A DNA stretch of 64,000 nt from Cephalotus follicularis. Its lineage: Eukaryota > Streptophyta > Magnoliopsida > Oxalidales > Cephalotaceae. Shown here in pieces: positions 10,678 to 23,569 of the stretch (within the stretch, counting starts at the first letter, position 1; each line of letters starts with the position of its first letter). The stretch lies in the NCBI GenBank assembly GCA_001972305.1, contig BDDD01000366.1, forward strand, positions 156,702 through 220,701, read 5' to 3'. The position numbers and the translations under genes were made by a program. Under the pieces are notes generated by a model, which saw only the letters and a list, made by a program, of their open reading frames with translations, ran no database searches and was not told the DNA's origin.

Positions 10678-11610
10678 TGTTAGGTTAGGGGTATCCCTGT
10701 ATGCCACGATATAGCTTGTTGGTTGTAAATACACTATTGATTAATACAAATCTGAATTCCTTTTATATTTCATGTGCATTTTTTTTATTGGCAAGGCTAT
10801 GTGGCTCATCCCAACAAACCAAAAGGAACAGAATAATTATATGTAATTAATCGTATGTCATGTAGCGCCCTGTCACATTCAAAGGGTTGGATCTTGTGCC
10901 TAGAGGGCTATGAGAATGAAATCCTTACTCTCTATGACAAATGTTCCAAGTCATAGATTCACTTTCTTTGGGCCATTGATGAACCATGAAGACTTGTCAC
11001 GTTAAGCTTGCTCCCGGGTTTTCAGTGGATGATGGTTATCTCGTAACCATTTGGGTTTATCCCTAAAACTAAATGTGAGGTGTATGCTAGAGAGCGCGAC
11101 ACTGAACAAACCCAACAATAGGAAACCTATTTGGATAGTCAATACCCAATGTCAATAGGATTCCTATGGTCTCGGTAGTGTATAGTCTATGGTGACTAGT
11201 AGGTCTATAGCTTGCATTATCTCCTTTGACCTAAGCGGCTGGCATACATTGTGTGGTGACTGCTTGACTTTGATTTCTGCCATCTCCAACACTAGCCAGG
11301 TGCTGACAAAAGGGATGTCTTTGGGTCTTGTGGGAGCTGCATTGAGATGTATGGGTGAGTGCGCAATAGGGGATCGTCACACCCGGGCTGAGGGTGACTG
11401 ACTCTATTTATCTATGCACGTTGCAGACTTAACAGTCCTGATCAGGCATAGGTGCACTGGGAATGAGAGGTTCTCATGGGAGGTCTACCGATAGTCTCAG
11501 TGCGATCATAGATTCATAGCTATCACTACAATACTATGGGTGACATTCATCCAAACCCTAGGATGTGATCAAAGCCAAGTATGATGATGGAAACATGACA
11601 CATATGCCGA
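10678..11610 (+). repeat. Solo LTR E1 (copia type), left segment
   Basis: It starts TGTTAGGTTAGGGGTATCCCTG and aligns by eye with the LTRs of the copia element at 35611 and 49353 (shared phrases: TATGCCACGA, GAGTGCGCAATA, GGATCGTCACACCCG, GACACATATGCC). It is cut at 11610 by element D and resumes at 28316. With D removed, E1 is about 2.47 kb, close to the 2.59 kb of the intact relative. Confidence 0.85.
11606..11610. other. Target-site duplication GCCGA, left copy (element D)
   Basis: GCCGA directly precedes TGTAACACCC at 11611 and recurs directly after ...GTATGACA at 28311-28315. Related LTRs read ACACATATGCC(A/G)ATGACTGG across the same point, so the E1 target is restored when D is removed. 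Confidence 0.95.
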
Positions 11611-12959
11611 TGTAACACCCAGAAATTTCATGAATAATTATTGTGATATTGGTGCAGTATATGGCCGTGATAAAGCCGATAGAGGCCCGGAGCAATAAAA
11701 GGCATTGCGCATTGAAGCTGCAATTATGAGGCCTGAAATGGATAATAAAGCATGTTTTTAAATGCGCGACAGGAAGGCCCAATGTTCGCATTATTATTAC
11801 GATTATTTTAGTAGCGGCTGGATTAATTAATATCGCAATGCACGGAATAATCGAGACCCAGACCTTAACGTTCTGTTGGTAAATACCAATAAAGAAAGGG
11901 GGGAGAAACAAATGAGAAAAGAAAAAGAGGGGACACGGGCGCAAGATGCGCCCGTGCAAAAGAAAAAGAAATGAGACAGAGGGAGAGGGAGCACGAGAGA
12001 GCGGGAGAGAGAACACGCCAGGGGAGAGAGAGCACCGGAGACGACGCCGAAGCCGGCCACCAGACTAGAAAGGGACGACGAGCAACCCAGACCCTCCACC
12101 CGACGGTAACTTCTTCTTTCCTTTCTCTTTTCTCTTCTTTTCTTATCTTCTTCCCTTTCACTGTGCGCGTCAACCGTGCGATTCTGGCGCCGTTGGCATC
12201 GCGGATGGAACGGGTCTTCTTCTAAAAGGCCAGCTCTGCCCGTTTTGACCACCGTTGAGGCGTTTCTCAGCCTGAATGGACTGGAATCAGTCAACTGAGT
12301 CGACTTAGGGGGCTCGACTCACTGCCATCTGAGACCATACGTCTGGTGCTGAGTCTCGATGAGTGGTGTGTAGAACTGATGGTTGTATGGTGTTTTTGGA
12401 TGGCGATCGGACTTGTTGAAGTCCGGTGAGTTGACTCAGTGAGTCGAACTCACTGTCGGCCGTGACACGGCGTTCGACGTCGAGTCACAACGAGTCTTGA
12501 GCGGTTTTGAGTAGACCGTTCAATGTGGAACCCGCTTATGGGTATTGCACAAGCTGGGTGACTTGGCCAGAATCTGTTCGGCGCTCTGGTGATGGCAGTG
12601 TTGGTTTCTGTGTGTTGAGCGTAATGGAAATGTGTTGTATGTGCAGTGAGCGAGCTGGTAATTTGGTTTGACAGTGAAGGGAAGTGATAATCGACAGTTG
12701 GCAGGAATTTGGAAATGTTTGGCAATTGAACCTGCAGCTCGACTGTACTGTTGCTACTGCTTTAATAGGTAGGGATTATATATATGCAAATTTGAGTTAA
12801 AAAATAGTGAGTGTTCATTTGATGAAATGCATGGATTGTGGATTGTGTGATTGATTTTAGGGTTGCTATGACTAGTTAACCTACCATGCATATTGTGTTT
12901 TAGAATGATTGTGGATTGGATTGCATGTGTTGTATGTTTTGAATTCTATTGGTTTTGAG

Positions 12960-13400
12960 ACACGTTGAAGAAGACAATGTTCTAGTCTTCTTTAACCGTC
13001 AACGCTTAAAGGAAAGCGTCGACACTATGGATTATTACACGGTGAAATGAACATTGGCTTCATTGAACCGTCGATGCTTAATGGAAAAGCATCGACGCCT
13101 TGGCTTGCTAAGCGAGGAAATGAATATTGGAGATATTGAAGCGTGAGGTCCCTACCTCAAAGTGCCGATGCCCAGGATTGAAACGCTGACGCTTAGGGGT
13201 CCATGCCTTGAGTGTCGATGCCAAAGGAGATAAAGGTTGACGCATAAAGTTTCTGGTTTAAAGCGCTGACGCTAAGGGTTAAAGCGTCGACGCTTAAGGG
13301 ACATAAGCGTGGACGCCTAGGGTTGAACAACGATGCTTAGGTGATTGTTTGGACGTTGACGCCTATATGGTACACGTTGATGCGAATAGAGCCCGTTGGC
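12960..13400 (+). repeat. GTCGACG-type motif array in the D 5' LTR
   Basis: Many variants of GCGTCGACGC (GTCAACGC, GTCGATGC, CATCGACGCC, GTTGACGC) are spaced irregularly by about 15-50 bases, often next to TTAA or AAGG phrases. The matching region of the 3' LTR is about 23570-23940. It is not a regular tandem repeat. Confidence 0.8.
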
Positions 13401-13812
13401 ATATTTGAGGATATGGTTGCATTGCATATTGCTATAGACTGGATTGTGGAATGAATGTATATGATTGCTAAAGTGTTTTGCCATTTTGGACAATTGCATT
13501 ATGGTTTTATTATAACCAATATTTTGGATGAAATATTATATTTCAATAGATTTGAAATGAGGTTTCAAAAGATGGTTACATATTTTGAGTAAATATGTTT
13601 TGACAAGTATTTTATCGTGCATAAATTACTTGATGGTGATTTGAAAAGGATTATTTTCTATACATCTACATGTATATGTATGATTTCAAGCGTTTATGAA
13701 TATGTAGACTACTTGAAACATAATTCACTGATTTGGAAAGGATTATTTTATATATATCCAAATGTATGCATGATTTCAAGCGTTTATGAATATATATACT
13801 ACTTGGAACATG

Positions 13813-14290
13813 ATTGATTATGGGCCGAGCTTTCCCAGCCTACGTGTTGGTTAGCATGCGTGCTTTCCTCGCCTTGGACGGTTAGTATCGGATTGATTGA
13901 TGTGTCGAGCTTTTCCCAGCCTACGTGCCGGTTAGCCATGAGCTTTCCTAGCCTTGGACGGTTAGTATCGACATGGGGCGAGTTCCCCAGCCTATGGCCG
14001 GATAGCCACGAGATTTTCCTAGCCAAGGACGGTTAGCGTCGCTTCGTAGGGGTTGGTCCTTTGGACATGATTGATGAATTATGTGGTTGCATACCTATTG
14101 GTATATATGTATATGATTGATTGATGTGTCAAGCTTTTCCCAGCCTACATGTCGGTTAGCCATGAGCTTTCCTAGCCTTGGACGGTTAGTATCGACATGG
14201 GGCGAGCTTTCCCAGCCTGTGGCTGGATAGCCGCGAGTTTTTCCTAGCCAAGGACGGTTAGCGTCGCTTCGTAAGGGTTGGTCCTTTGGA
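13813..14290 (+). repeat. Tandem array of about 80-bp units in the D 5' LTR
   Basis: Units run GAGCTTTCCCAGCCTA(C)GTG..GGTTAGC, then CCTAGCCTTGGACGGTTAG and (T/C)ATCG. There are three units at 13813-14040 and again at 14120-14265, separated by GGTTGGTCCTTTGGACATGA and a short spacer. The 3' LTR carries the same array at 24365-24611 and 27468-27695, split by solo LTR H. Confidence 0.85.
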
Positions 14291-14337
14291 CATGATTGAT
14301 GGTTGTAGCCACTTGGCATGATTGCTTACCTATTGGC

Positions 14338-14374
<37 letters not shown>

Positions 14375-14894
14375 TATGTATATGTATTGTGATATAGTAC
14401 GTATTGCATTACGAATGCATTCATTACATGGAATTCATTATCATTGACCCCAAAGTGCAATTATATTTTCTCTACTTAGCCTGTGGTTTGGCTTACCCTA
14501 TCAAATTATAGATTGATGCAGTGGACATGACATCGCTCAAGCGTGGGGTAAACGAAGTGAAGAGTTTAATGTATATTTCTTTAAGGAAATGTTATTTTGA
14601 GTTGTGTAACGGATTATGTATTGTTGGAGATTGTTATGAATGGGTTAATGTAATTGACTGAATTAGTTCATGCTCCGTTTTGAGGGCAGTTAATGATGAT
14701 GATGTTATATTGTTGTAACATATAGTATGCCATGCATGTTACGTGCTTAAATTCATCTTACGATTTATATGCTTTCGCGAAGATAATGTATGGATTAGAA
14801 AGTTTTAATTTTCCGTATTTTTACTTATAAACTGAATAAATGTTAATTACCACGACCTCCGGGTCTATGTTGTGAGAACGGGGTGTGACAACAG

Positions 14895-14906
14895 TGGTAT
14901 CAGAGC
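14895..14906 (+). other. Primer-binding site of element D
   Basis: TGGTATCAGAGC, complementary to the 3' end of initiator Met tRNA, lies four bases after the LTR end. This marks the LTR at 11611-14890 as the 5' LTR. Confidence 0.95.
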
Positions 14907-15002
14907 ATATTCCATATATGCTTAGCTTGGATAAGTTCCTTGGCAATTAACGATTGTTTCCTAAAGATGTGATTAATCATCATCTTCCTTATAGGAAACG
15001 AA

Positions 15003-15350
15003 ATGGACGGAAGGAGAAGACATGGAAGGCCTTGAGCTGCTAATGGAAATGTTCCTGAGGAAGTAAATGACAGAACGGACCCTATGAGCCGTATAGCGGA
15101 TTACTTCCAGCTGCTGATGGCTGCGAATGCAGCTAACGTGGGGGAAATGCGTCAATTGTACGCCTAAGCCAAGCCACGACACATGGCTCATGACCATGGT
15201 GCACGACATGATGGAAATCAGTTTGAAAGAGATCTTGAGAGATTCATGAGTTTTCAACGGTGAGCTTGATGCGACTATTGCTGAAAGATAGTTACAAGAT
15301 TTGGAGAAGATCTTTACTGTCATGGATTGCATAAAAGACTAGATGACGCG
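15003..15350 (+). pseudogene. Gag remnant of element D
   Basis: An ATG at 15003 opens MDGRRRHGRP, then an in-frame TGA, then readable segments including RIADYFQLLMAANAANVGEM. The position just after the PBS and the basic start fit a gypsy Gag. It breaks down within about 300 bases, and no nucleic-acid-binding CCHC knuckle is seen. Confidence 0.6.
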
Positions 15351-17272
15351 ATGTGCCTTCCTCCGCATTTCTGAGTGCTGATCAGTGTTATGCGTCAATG
15401 CATATCATTGGCGTGCACCCAGCACATCGACGCCTAGCTCAGCACATGGAGCAACGTGTTAACGCCAACTTGGAACCTGTTAGCGCTAAGGGAGAGTAGT
15501 CAACACATCAAGCGCAACATCAATGTGTGCTCGGAGCGTCGACACCTAAACTTGGTAAACAGAAGATGCTTAGAGTGATGACGTCGACGCCTAAATGGAG
15601 GTGTTGACGCCATAGCCCTATTTTAGTGAAAATGCCCAGTTTTGCGTGGTTTTTGATTCCGAATGAGATCAGGGTAGCGTTTAAGCCTCCGAAATAGCGC
15701 CTAAGGATGCTAAGAAGCCTAGACTTGCCCAGAAGGCTGTCCTCAAGAAGGCAGACCTCCCGAGATCCTATGGGATACATTGAATGAAGTGATAGTGAGG
15801 GCTATGAACTGTATAACGATTAAGTGACCGACTGAATAAGTCATAATGGCTAAGTGGTCGATCGGATGGGCCAAAAGGCATAAGTGTAGTCTGAATAGTT
15901 TCCGTATTGAATAGTGGTTGATCGAGATAGAATATGAATGGTCATTGCGAATGGATAGTGCTCGTATGAGCCGTTATCGAATGGATTGTAATTGAATGGA
16001 CCATTATTGAACGGTTAGTGATCGGATGGACCATTATTGAACAGATAGTGATTGAATGGGTCGTTATTGATCGGATGGTGATCGAATGGACTGTTATCGA
16101 ATGGATGGTCATTGCATGGATGCTCGAAATAGATTCTGAATGAACTGATAGGACAGTCAACTATTTATATATGATGGAATGGGACAGTATATATATTTAG
16201 TCAACAACTAGATGTCGACTACATATGTAGTTAACCTCTAGATTCCTAGTAGACCGTAAATGGATATGGACCATGAACGGATATGAAATGTAATGGATTT
16301 AGCACGGTATTGGATTGATCTGGGACGAAAGGCCCTGGATAATGATATATGGTAGAGTTGCTAATGACGGATTGTGTTATGACTTATATCGATATGAAAT
16401 GACATTGTTCACATCTTTTATGCTAGGTATGCATCTCACATGATCGATATTATTATACATATATCTGCTGCACCCCTGGCACGCATTCATTGCATACGCA
16501 TATTGTACATAGCCATTGGCTGCTGACCTGTTTCATTGAAATGAAATGAGTCAAGTTCAGGTTCAGGCCCAGGTGATGAGCTACGGTGAGTTGGTTGAGG
16601 TAGATGAGTTTTGTATAGCAGCTTTTGGTATGAAAATTCTATTATGGTCTTGTATATAGATCTTGTATAGCATTTATTTAGATGTTTGATATCCAAAGTG
16701 TATCTGATTATATATGGAATTGTGAAAAGAGGCCTTATGTGTATTAAGTGGATTGTATGGATTTATGTGCCTTAAACATGCTTAAGAGACAATATAAAGA
16801 TGTGGTTTATTCAGCTATTGACCTGTCGGCATGTGGCAGTGCTTATGATATGACTGTTGATGTATTGAATGTGGGCTAGCCACTTCATATGGCGTTTGAT
16901 GATTAGTTTCCACATGCTTATGATGTATTTGTAGTTAGATTGTGGTTGTGATGATCTGTGAGGGCTGTGGCCCGAATATATATATAAATTGTGATGTAGT
17001 CTGGTGTGGGCTGAGCCCTCAGCATATATATTGTGATGAGATATGAGAGTTGATCCCCAAACATATAAACTGTGGTTTATCAGGTGGCATGGAGTCCAAT
17101 AAACAGACTACATGCCCGATTTTTGGGAAATCCTAAGAGTATGATTTTTAATGGGTTCATCACTTGAGATATTAGAATGATGATTCGGATTTAAATTGTG
17201 GTTTGTTGAGGGCTGAGCCCATTTATAACTGTTGGTTCCTCCTTCGGGAGTGTGGATATAAATTGTGTTTTC
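15351..17272 (+). other. Non-coding internal region of element D with degenerate repeats
   Basis: No pol domains can be read. At about 15380-15620 there are GTCGACGCC-type motifs. At about 15840-16160 there are loose repeats of GATCGGATGGACCATTATTGA. At about 16960-17260 phrases such as GGGCTGAGCCC and ATAAATTGTG recur. A block at about 17083-17145 (GACTACATGCCCGATTTT) is present again, diverged, at about 19453-19520 beyond solo LTR G1. This is spacer DNA in place of pol. Confidence 0.6.
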
Positions 17273-19443
17273 TGATAGAATCGGATAAACCGAATCCGGA
17301 GCCAAAAACGGACTTAGGCATATAGGGTGTAGAACAAAACAAAATCATACAAAATGGCAGCGGAAGAACACCCAGTAAAAGCTAATGCAGTCTATTATGG
17401 CATGTCCACAGACCACATGGATCACCATATCATCAACAGAATTGAATTGGTGTCACCATAGCAAACAACGGTGACACACAAGCATGGTAAGAAGAGAATG
17501 ACCAAGAGACATACCAGCGGGTGAAGGCTCCTTCTTTCTTTTTGCCGCTACACGCTTGGGAAGACTCCAAACACGTTGCTTCCAAAATCCCTGGTACAGC
17601 AGCTACTACAACCAGCAAGAACCAAGAACAAATGTATGAACTCTCTCTCTTTCTCACTAAGCTTAGAAAAGGTAAATTGATATTGACCAATGAAGTCAAG
17701 AATCAATCCACCCTAGATAAGCTCTTGCTTGGCGTATCACAGATGAAGGGAACACACTCTGCAGAGAGAAAATCGAGCTTCCTTTTTTTTTTTTTAGCAA
17801 AAAAGCCCTTATCACTTTATAACATTTTCTAGAGAAAATGCTTATCACTAGCCTCCTCCTTCTCTCTCCCACTGTCCCATTCACTTAGGATAATGGTCCT
17901 CACTCCTAGGGAGTCTGTGGCCATGATCCCCACGTTCCCATAACATGCAAGAATGGGAGATGGCTGCTGGAGATGAGAGAGAAAACGTGCCCATGAAGTG
18001 AGCTCGTGCACAGGTTGCACGTTCTGCTCAAAGACGTCGACGCCTTCCAAAGGACATCGACACTCATGCAATGTGGCACTAAAAAAAACATCGGCGCTTT
18101 CTAAAAGACATCGACGTCTTTAAAAGCGTTAAGCATCGACGTCTTTCTAAAAGACGTCGACGCTTTGTCTGGCCAGCGAAGCAATAAGAGTCTAACTCTT
18201 TTAGTGATCTCATGTACCCTTCGAATATTGGTTAAGTAAGATCAAACATATGTGTTTCTACAAAATGCAAAATCCACATAACCGATATTTGACACCAAGA
18301 CTTAATATGTCCAACATATTAAAGAACTAATCATGATAAGGCAGGGACCCTTTAAAATCTTGGTTAAAACAAGAGGTGTTCATAAATTAACAAAATACCC
18401 CTATAGTCCGGTTTAGCCATTCTAAATGGTCCTTGACCAATTTAAATGCTATCGAAATAATATCTAATATTATCCAGATGGAAAAATTAATTTAATTCAT
18501 TTTCCCACACCTCATAAACCCTAGATTTTCTAAGTCGTCGGTTCACGTGTACTATAATCCCTTGTCATGCTTGGCCCCGATTGAGATCTAGGGTAAGGAT
18601 ATGTGTCAACCCTAGATAATACCTCAATGGCTAAAATATCTGATCATTATTAGGTCCTTTCGTAAACTCTCCAGAAATCTAATTTCCAGTTTACCTCAAC
18701 CTTGGCCAAGGATTTCAAAAGTCCAAAGTATAATCAGATCATAATAGAGCCGATCACCTTTGCTCAGGTGTGACAATCCCATATTGCGCACTAACTTATA
18801 TTCGTATAGATTCGATCATACCCAAAGACCACCCGATTGCCAGCCCTGCATAAAGACTGGGTAAGGTGGAGATCAAAGCATAACCGTTTCCATACAATAT
18901 AGAGCAGTCGCTCAAGTCTAAGGATCATACGAGTTTGAGAACTCGCTAAGTGATGATCACTTATACACAACCGCAACAAGTAGGAGTCACTATTGACACG
19001 AGAATAGCGACTATCCAAATAGTGTCTCCTACGCGGGTCCTGTTCAGTGTACACGCTCCCAGCGCGCACCCCGTATTTGCCCTAGTGTCCAACACATATG
19101 GTAGTGAGAGAATCCATCCTCCAATTCCATGAGCAGGCAACATACGCGCAAGTCTATCCGGTTCACTAATGCCCACAAAGTGAACCTATGACTTGGAACT
19201 AATTTGACATAAGGAATAAGGTAACCTATCTCACAGCCTCCATGCTAGGCATCCAACCTTATGTCAGGGCATCACAAGTGTAAGCAGGTAAATAACAAAC
19301 TACTTCAATTAAGTGATAAAATACAAGTGATATTGCCATAACACAGTAGCACACATCATATATAAGGAATAAGATTGTTTCATACAAGATAAGATATAAA
19401 ATGACAACCCATCTAATGGCTTGTCGGGTCACTAGATCTAACA
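17273..19443 (-). mobile_element. Solo LTR G1 in element D (2171 bp, TSD TTTTC)
   Basis: It starts TGATAGAATCGG and ends TAGATCTAACA. The 5-bp target TTTTC lies on both sides (17268-17272 and 19444-19448). Its reverse complement starts TGTTAGATCTAG, like solo LTR G2. Minus-strand phrases such as GTGCGCAATATGGGATTGTCACAC match the E-type copia LTRs, so I place it as a related copia family in minus orientation. A GTCGACG-type array is at about 18020-18175. Confidence 0.85.
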
Positions 19444-19880
19444 TTTTCTTCACAGGGGGCATAGGTTCCATAAACAAATACTACATGCCCAATTTTCTGG
19501 AGATTATAAGAGTTAGAATGCTATGAGTATGGAATGGCATGAGCCATTTTGTGATTGGTTGCGAATTGATATAGGTGTGTGTTTCTCAGATTCGGGCACG
19601 ACCTTGGTCGATGGATAGATTCGAGAGGTTCAATGGATGGATGGAAATTTGCTCATGGCTGCAATTTGAGCCGTTAGAGTTAAGGATGGATATGAGTCTT
19701 GAAGGGACACCTATCTGGGTGATCGCTCATCGAGTCAAATAGTTGAGAAAGGACGTTTCCTTGGTGAAAGTGTGATGGTAATACCATGGGCTTGAAAATC
19801 CACACGGAACGTGAGGAAGAAATGAAGGAATGCTACATTCACATGTTTTAACCTAGGGAATCTTGGGACGAGATTTGTCT
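19444..19880 (+). pseudogene. 3' end of the element D coding region, chromodomain-like remnant
   Basis: At about 19750-19850 broken frames read KDVSLVKV, then YHGLEN and REEMKE. This follows the K-(I/V)-x-LVKVxW ... E-x-x-W-E-x-E-E-x-M layout of the Tekay-like polyprotein tail seen whole at 54345. At least two stops and frame changes are present. It shows D derives from a chromovirus of this type. Confidence 0.5.
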
Positions 19881-19893
19881 ATGGAGGGGAGGA
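19881..19893 (+). other. Polypurine tract of element D
   Basis: ATGGAGGGGAGGA lies directly before the TGTAACGCCC start of the 3' LTR. Confidence 0.8.
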
Positions 19894-20549
19894 TGTAACG
19901 CCCCAAAATTTAATGAATAATTATTGTGATATTGGTGCAGTGTACGACCGTGATAAAGCCGAAAGAGGCCTGGAGCAATAAAAGGCATTACGCATTGAAG
20001 TCGCAATTATAAGGCATGAAATGGCTAATAAAGCATGTTTGTAAATGCACGACAGTAAGACCCAATGTTCGCATTATTATTACGATTTTTTTAGTGGTGG
20101 CTGGATTAATTAATATCACAATGCACGGAATAATCGGGACCCAGGCCTTAACGTTTTATTGGTAAATACCAATAAAGAAAGGGGGGAGAAACAAATAAGA
20201 AAAGAAAAAGAGGGGACACGGGCGCATAACAAATAAGAAAAGAAAAAGAGGGGACACGGGCACATGATGCGCCCGTGCAAAAGAAAAAGAAATGAGACAG
20301 AGGAAGAGGGAGCACGAGAGAACGGGAGAGAGAACACGCCAGGGGGAGAGAGAGCACCGGAGACGACGCCGGAGCATGCCATCGGACCAGGAAGGGACGA
20401 CGAGCAACCCAGACCCTCCAGCCGACGGTAACTTCTTCTTTCCTTTCTCTTTTCTCTTCTTTTCTTCTCTTCTTCCCCATCACTGTGCGCCTCAACCGTG
20501 TGATTCTGGCATTGTTGGCATCGCGGATGGAGTGGGTCTTCGTCTAGAA

Positions 20550-22826
20550 TGAAAGAACAAAAACGAGTTTATAGTCATTTTAGGTGTTACATACATAGGT
20601 TGTTCAACTTTAATTTTCATTAAAGTGGCTCAAAACAAAGAACATCCCATATTCAAACACCATAAACAAATATAAACATCCTAGGATTGCTAATCAACAG
20701 CCCAGATAAACAATATAAACATACATAGAAGAATAGAGTTTATACTGAGCAACCAACTCCTTCCCTCAAGAATCCGTTCTGAGATTTCAAGCTTTCAGTC
20801 AGGAACAAGCAGTAGCGGAATAACCAATGTAAAACAATTCCTATAACACTAATCCTAGTCTAGGATTAATACTGGGAATGTAGAGATTAATGCAAGCTAT
20901 ACACCACCTATAGCAATCAAGATGTGGTGTGTTGCGGTATTGTTTTCTCTTTTGTCTCTTTGTTCTACATAAGAACAAAACAACACAATGCAACTCTATG
21001 CATAAAAAATGTCCAGACTCAAGAGTCTTCTCAAAATGACGTTCCCCCCTCTCTTTTATGCTCTACCGCATTCCAAAGTCATGATCCACTATAAGTGGAT
21101 CACCATGATGTCTGCATTAAGAAAAACGCGTTAATGGGATTTTTATTCCTTGAATACATTTCCCTTCCATTCAAGTCACCATGACTAATGGTAGTTTCCA
21201 TCTCTTGCTTGCATGACATACAAAATGTCCATTACAAGAAGATATGTTGCCTTCCATAAATAGAAGACTCATGCGTCTTTCTTCATGCAAATGTGATTCC
21301 AAATCACATAGCCATGCAACCAATGTTATGATCCACCAATTGTGGATCATCATAAAGCTAGCCATAATGGAAATGAGTTAACAGGATTTCATTCCTTGAA
21401 TAGAAATCCCTTTCCATTCATGTCACCATGACAAAAATGGATGTTACAGCCAATGATAATAGACAAATTATCATGCAACTAGCCAATAAGGAAAAACGTG
21501 TTCTCTATGCAGCCAACCAATGAGAAGAGAGAATGAGAGATAAGAGATTAAAATAATAATCCAATTATTATTTAATACCAAAATCATATTAGTATATTAT
21601 GTCAACTAACCAGTCACATAACATCACTAATAAACCACAATATAACATGTGCCATCAGACGTTATATAAAAATACGATATATGTATCTGATATATATACT
21701 CGTAAGGCGGGACCCGAAAGTCTGGAATTAATCGGTAAGGATGGTGTGTTACTAAGATGCCTAGCTCTTATGTAAACTTACCATAAATAGTCCTTGACTA
21801 CTTTGAAGACCCTGAACCTATGACTATCATATTCCAGGTGTGTAAATTAATCCCTTGATTAATTTCCACAATTAAGTCCGTTTCCGATACATCCGATACT
21901 TTATCCTGACAACAGTTACCGTGTACTATAATCCCTCGTCATCCTCGGCTCCGATCACGGCCTAGGGTAAGGATACATGTCAACCCTAGATATGTCGGTA
22001 TCTATAAATCCGTATTTTACCATCATGACTATCGACAAGCCTTTCCGAAAACCCTAGGTTCCAGCTCGTCGTAACCTGGCCAGGCATTTCAAAGTCCATA
22101 ATGAATACAGATACTATAGAGCCAATCACCCTCACATCAAGTGTGACGATCCCATGTTGCGCACTCACTTACATTCACATAAATCCTGCAAGACCCAAAA
22201 GCTGCCTGTTTGCCAGCCCCGCGAAAGAACTGGGTAGGGAAGAAATCAAAGTCAGACAGTCTCTATGCAATGTACAGTAGCCGCTCAGGTCTAAGGATCA
22301 GACAAGTCCATCAAGAACTTGCTAGAATCGTAGAGTCTATACACTACTGTCCCAGATGGGAATCTATACTGACACGGGATATGTGACCATCCAAATAGAG
22401 TTCCCATGGTGGGTCATGTTCAACGTACATGCTCCCAACACGCACCCCGTATTAGCTTTAGGGTTCAACCCAAGTGGCAATGAGATACTCCACCCTCCCA
22501 TTCGCAAGAGCAAGCACAATACGGCAAGTTTGTCCGGTTCACAAATGCCCAAAATAAGTGAACCTATGACTTGGAACAATTTAGTCACAAGGAATAAGGA
22601 AGTCGCTTTCATAGCCCTTGGCTCGACAAACAACCCTTTGATGTGACAGGGCACCATATATGTAAGCAGTGACATGCTTCAATTATGTCATAAAACATAT
22701 ACGGCTATGCCATAATAAAAATATAATTTGCACAACGTAACATGAATAGAACAAGATTGTACATTCGAGCAGAGCATGAGTACATTCAGCCACCTAGTGG
22801 CTTGACGGGTCACGCTCTCTCTAACA
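20550..22826 (-). mobile_element. Solo LTR G2 in the D 3' LTR (2277 bp, TSD TAGAA)
   Basis: It runs from TGAAAGAACAAAAACG to GCTCTCTCTAACA, with TAGAA at 20545-20549 and again at 22827-22831. The 5' LTR of D reads straight through this point (CTTCTTCTAAAAGGCCAGC at about 12217), which proves the insertion. The reverse complement starts TGTTAGAGAGAG. The block at about 21920-21990 (GTGTACTATAATCCCTCGTC) matches solo LTR G1 at about 18548. No coding region is present. Confidence 0.93.
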
Positions 22827-23569
22827 TAGAAGGCCAGCTCTGCCCGTCTTGACCACCGTTGAGGCATTTCTCGGCATGAATTGGCTGGAATCAGTCGACT
22901 CAGCGAGCTCGACTCGCTTCCACCTGAGTCCTTGCGTCTGGCGCCGAGTCTCGGTGAGTCTTGGGAAGTGGTGTGTAGAACTGATGGTTGTGTGGTGTTT
23001 TTGGGTGGCGATCAGACTTGTTGAAGTTTGGCGAGTTGACTCAGTGAATTGAACTCACTGCCGACAGTGAGATGGCGTTCGGCACCGATTCACGACCAGT
23101 CTTGAGCCGTTTTGAGTAGACCGTTCAATGTGAAACCCGTTAATGGGTATTGTACAAGCTGGGTGAGTTGGCCGGAATCTGACCGGTGCTCCTGTGACGA
23201 CAGTGTTGGTTTTTGTGTGTTGAGCGTAATGGAAATGTGTTGTATGTGTAGTGAGTGAGCTGGTAATTTGGTTCGACAGTGAAGGGAAGTGATAATCAAC
23301 AGTTGGCAGCAATTTGGAAATGTTCGGTAATTGAACCTGTAGCTCGACTGTACTGTTGCTACTGCTTTAACAGGTAGATTTATATACATCCAATTTTGAG
23401 TTCAAAAATAGTGAGTGTTCATTTGATGAAATGCATGGTTTGTGGTTTGTGGATTGTGTGATTGGTGTTAGGGTTGCTATGACTAGTTAACCTACCATGC
23501 ATATTGTGTTTTAGAATGATTCTGGATCGGATTGCATGTGTTGTATGTTTTGAATTCTATTGGTTTTGA

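Larger units (their letters stand above)
11611..14890 (+). repeat. 5' LTR of element D (3280 bp)
   Basis: It runs from TGTAACACCC to ACGGGGTGTGACA, next to the PBS. It holds a purine-rich stretch at about 11890-12060, a GTCGACG-type motif array at about 12960-13400, an 80-bp-class tandem array at 13813-14290 and a (CA)n run at 14349-14373. All matching blocks recur in the 3' LTR. Confidence 0.93.

Noticed and set aside
11558..12294. Overlapping open frames of 100-155 codons in the D 5' LTR, and matching ones at 20116-20552
   Set aside because: They lie in a purine/pyrimidine-biased LTR stretch, occur in several frames at once, and encode low-complexity Ser/Leu/Phe or Arg/Glu peptides. The same stretch in the 3' LTR breaks them.
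12960..13400. Possible CRISPR-like array
   Set aside because: Cores are short, degenerate and irregularly spaced, with no unique spacers of fixed length, in plant LTR DNA.
17328..19443. Alternative left end of G1 at TGTAGAACAAAAC
   Set aside because: No matching 5-bp flank there. The TGATAGAATCGG start at 17273 gives a perfect TTTTC duplication.
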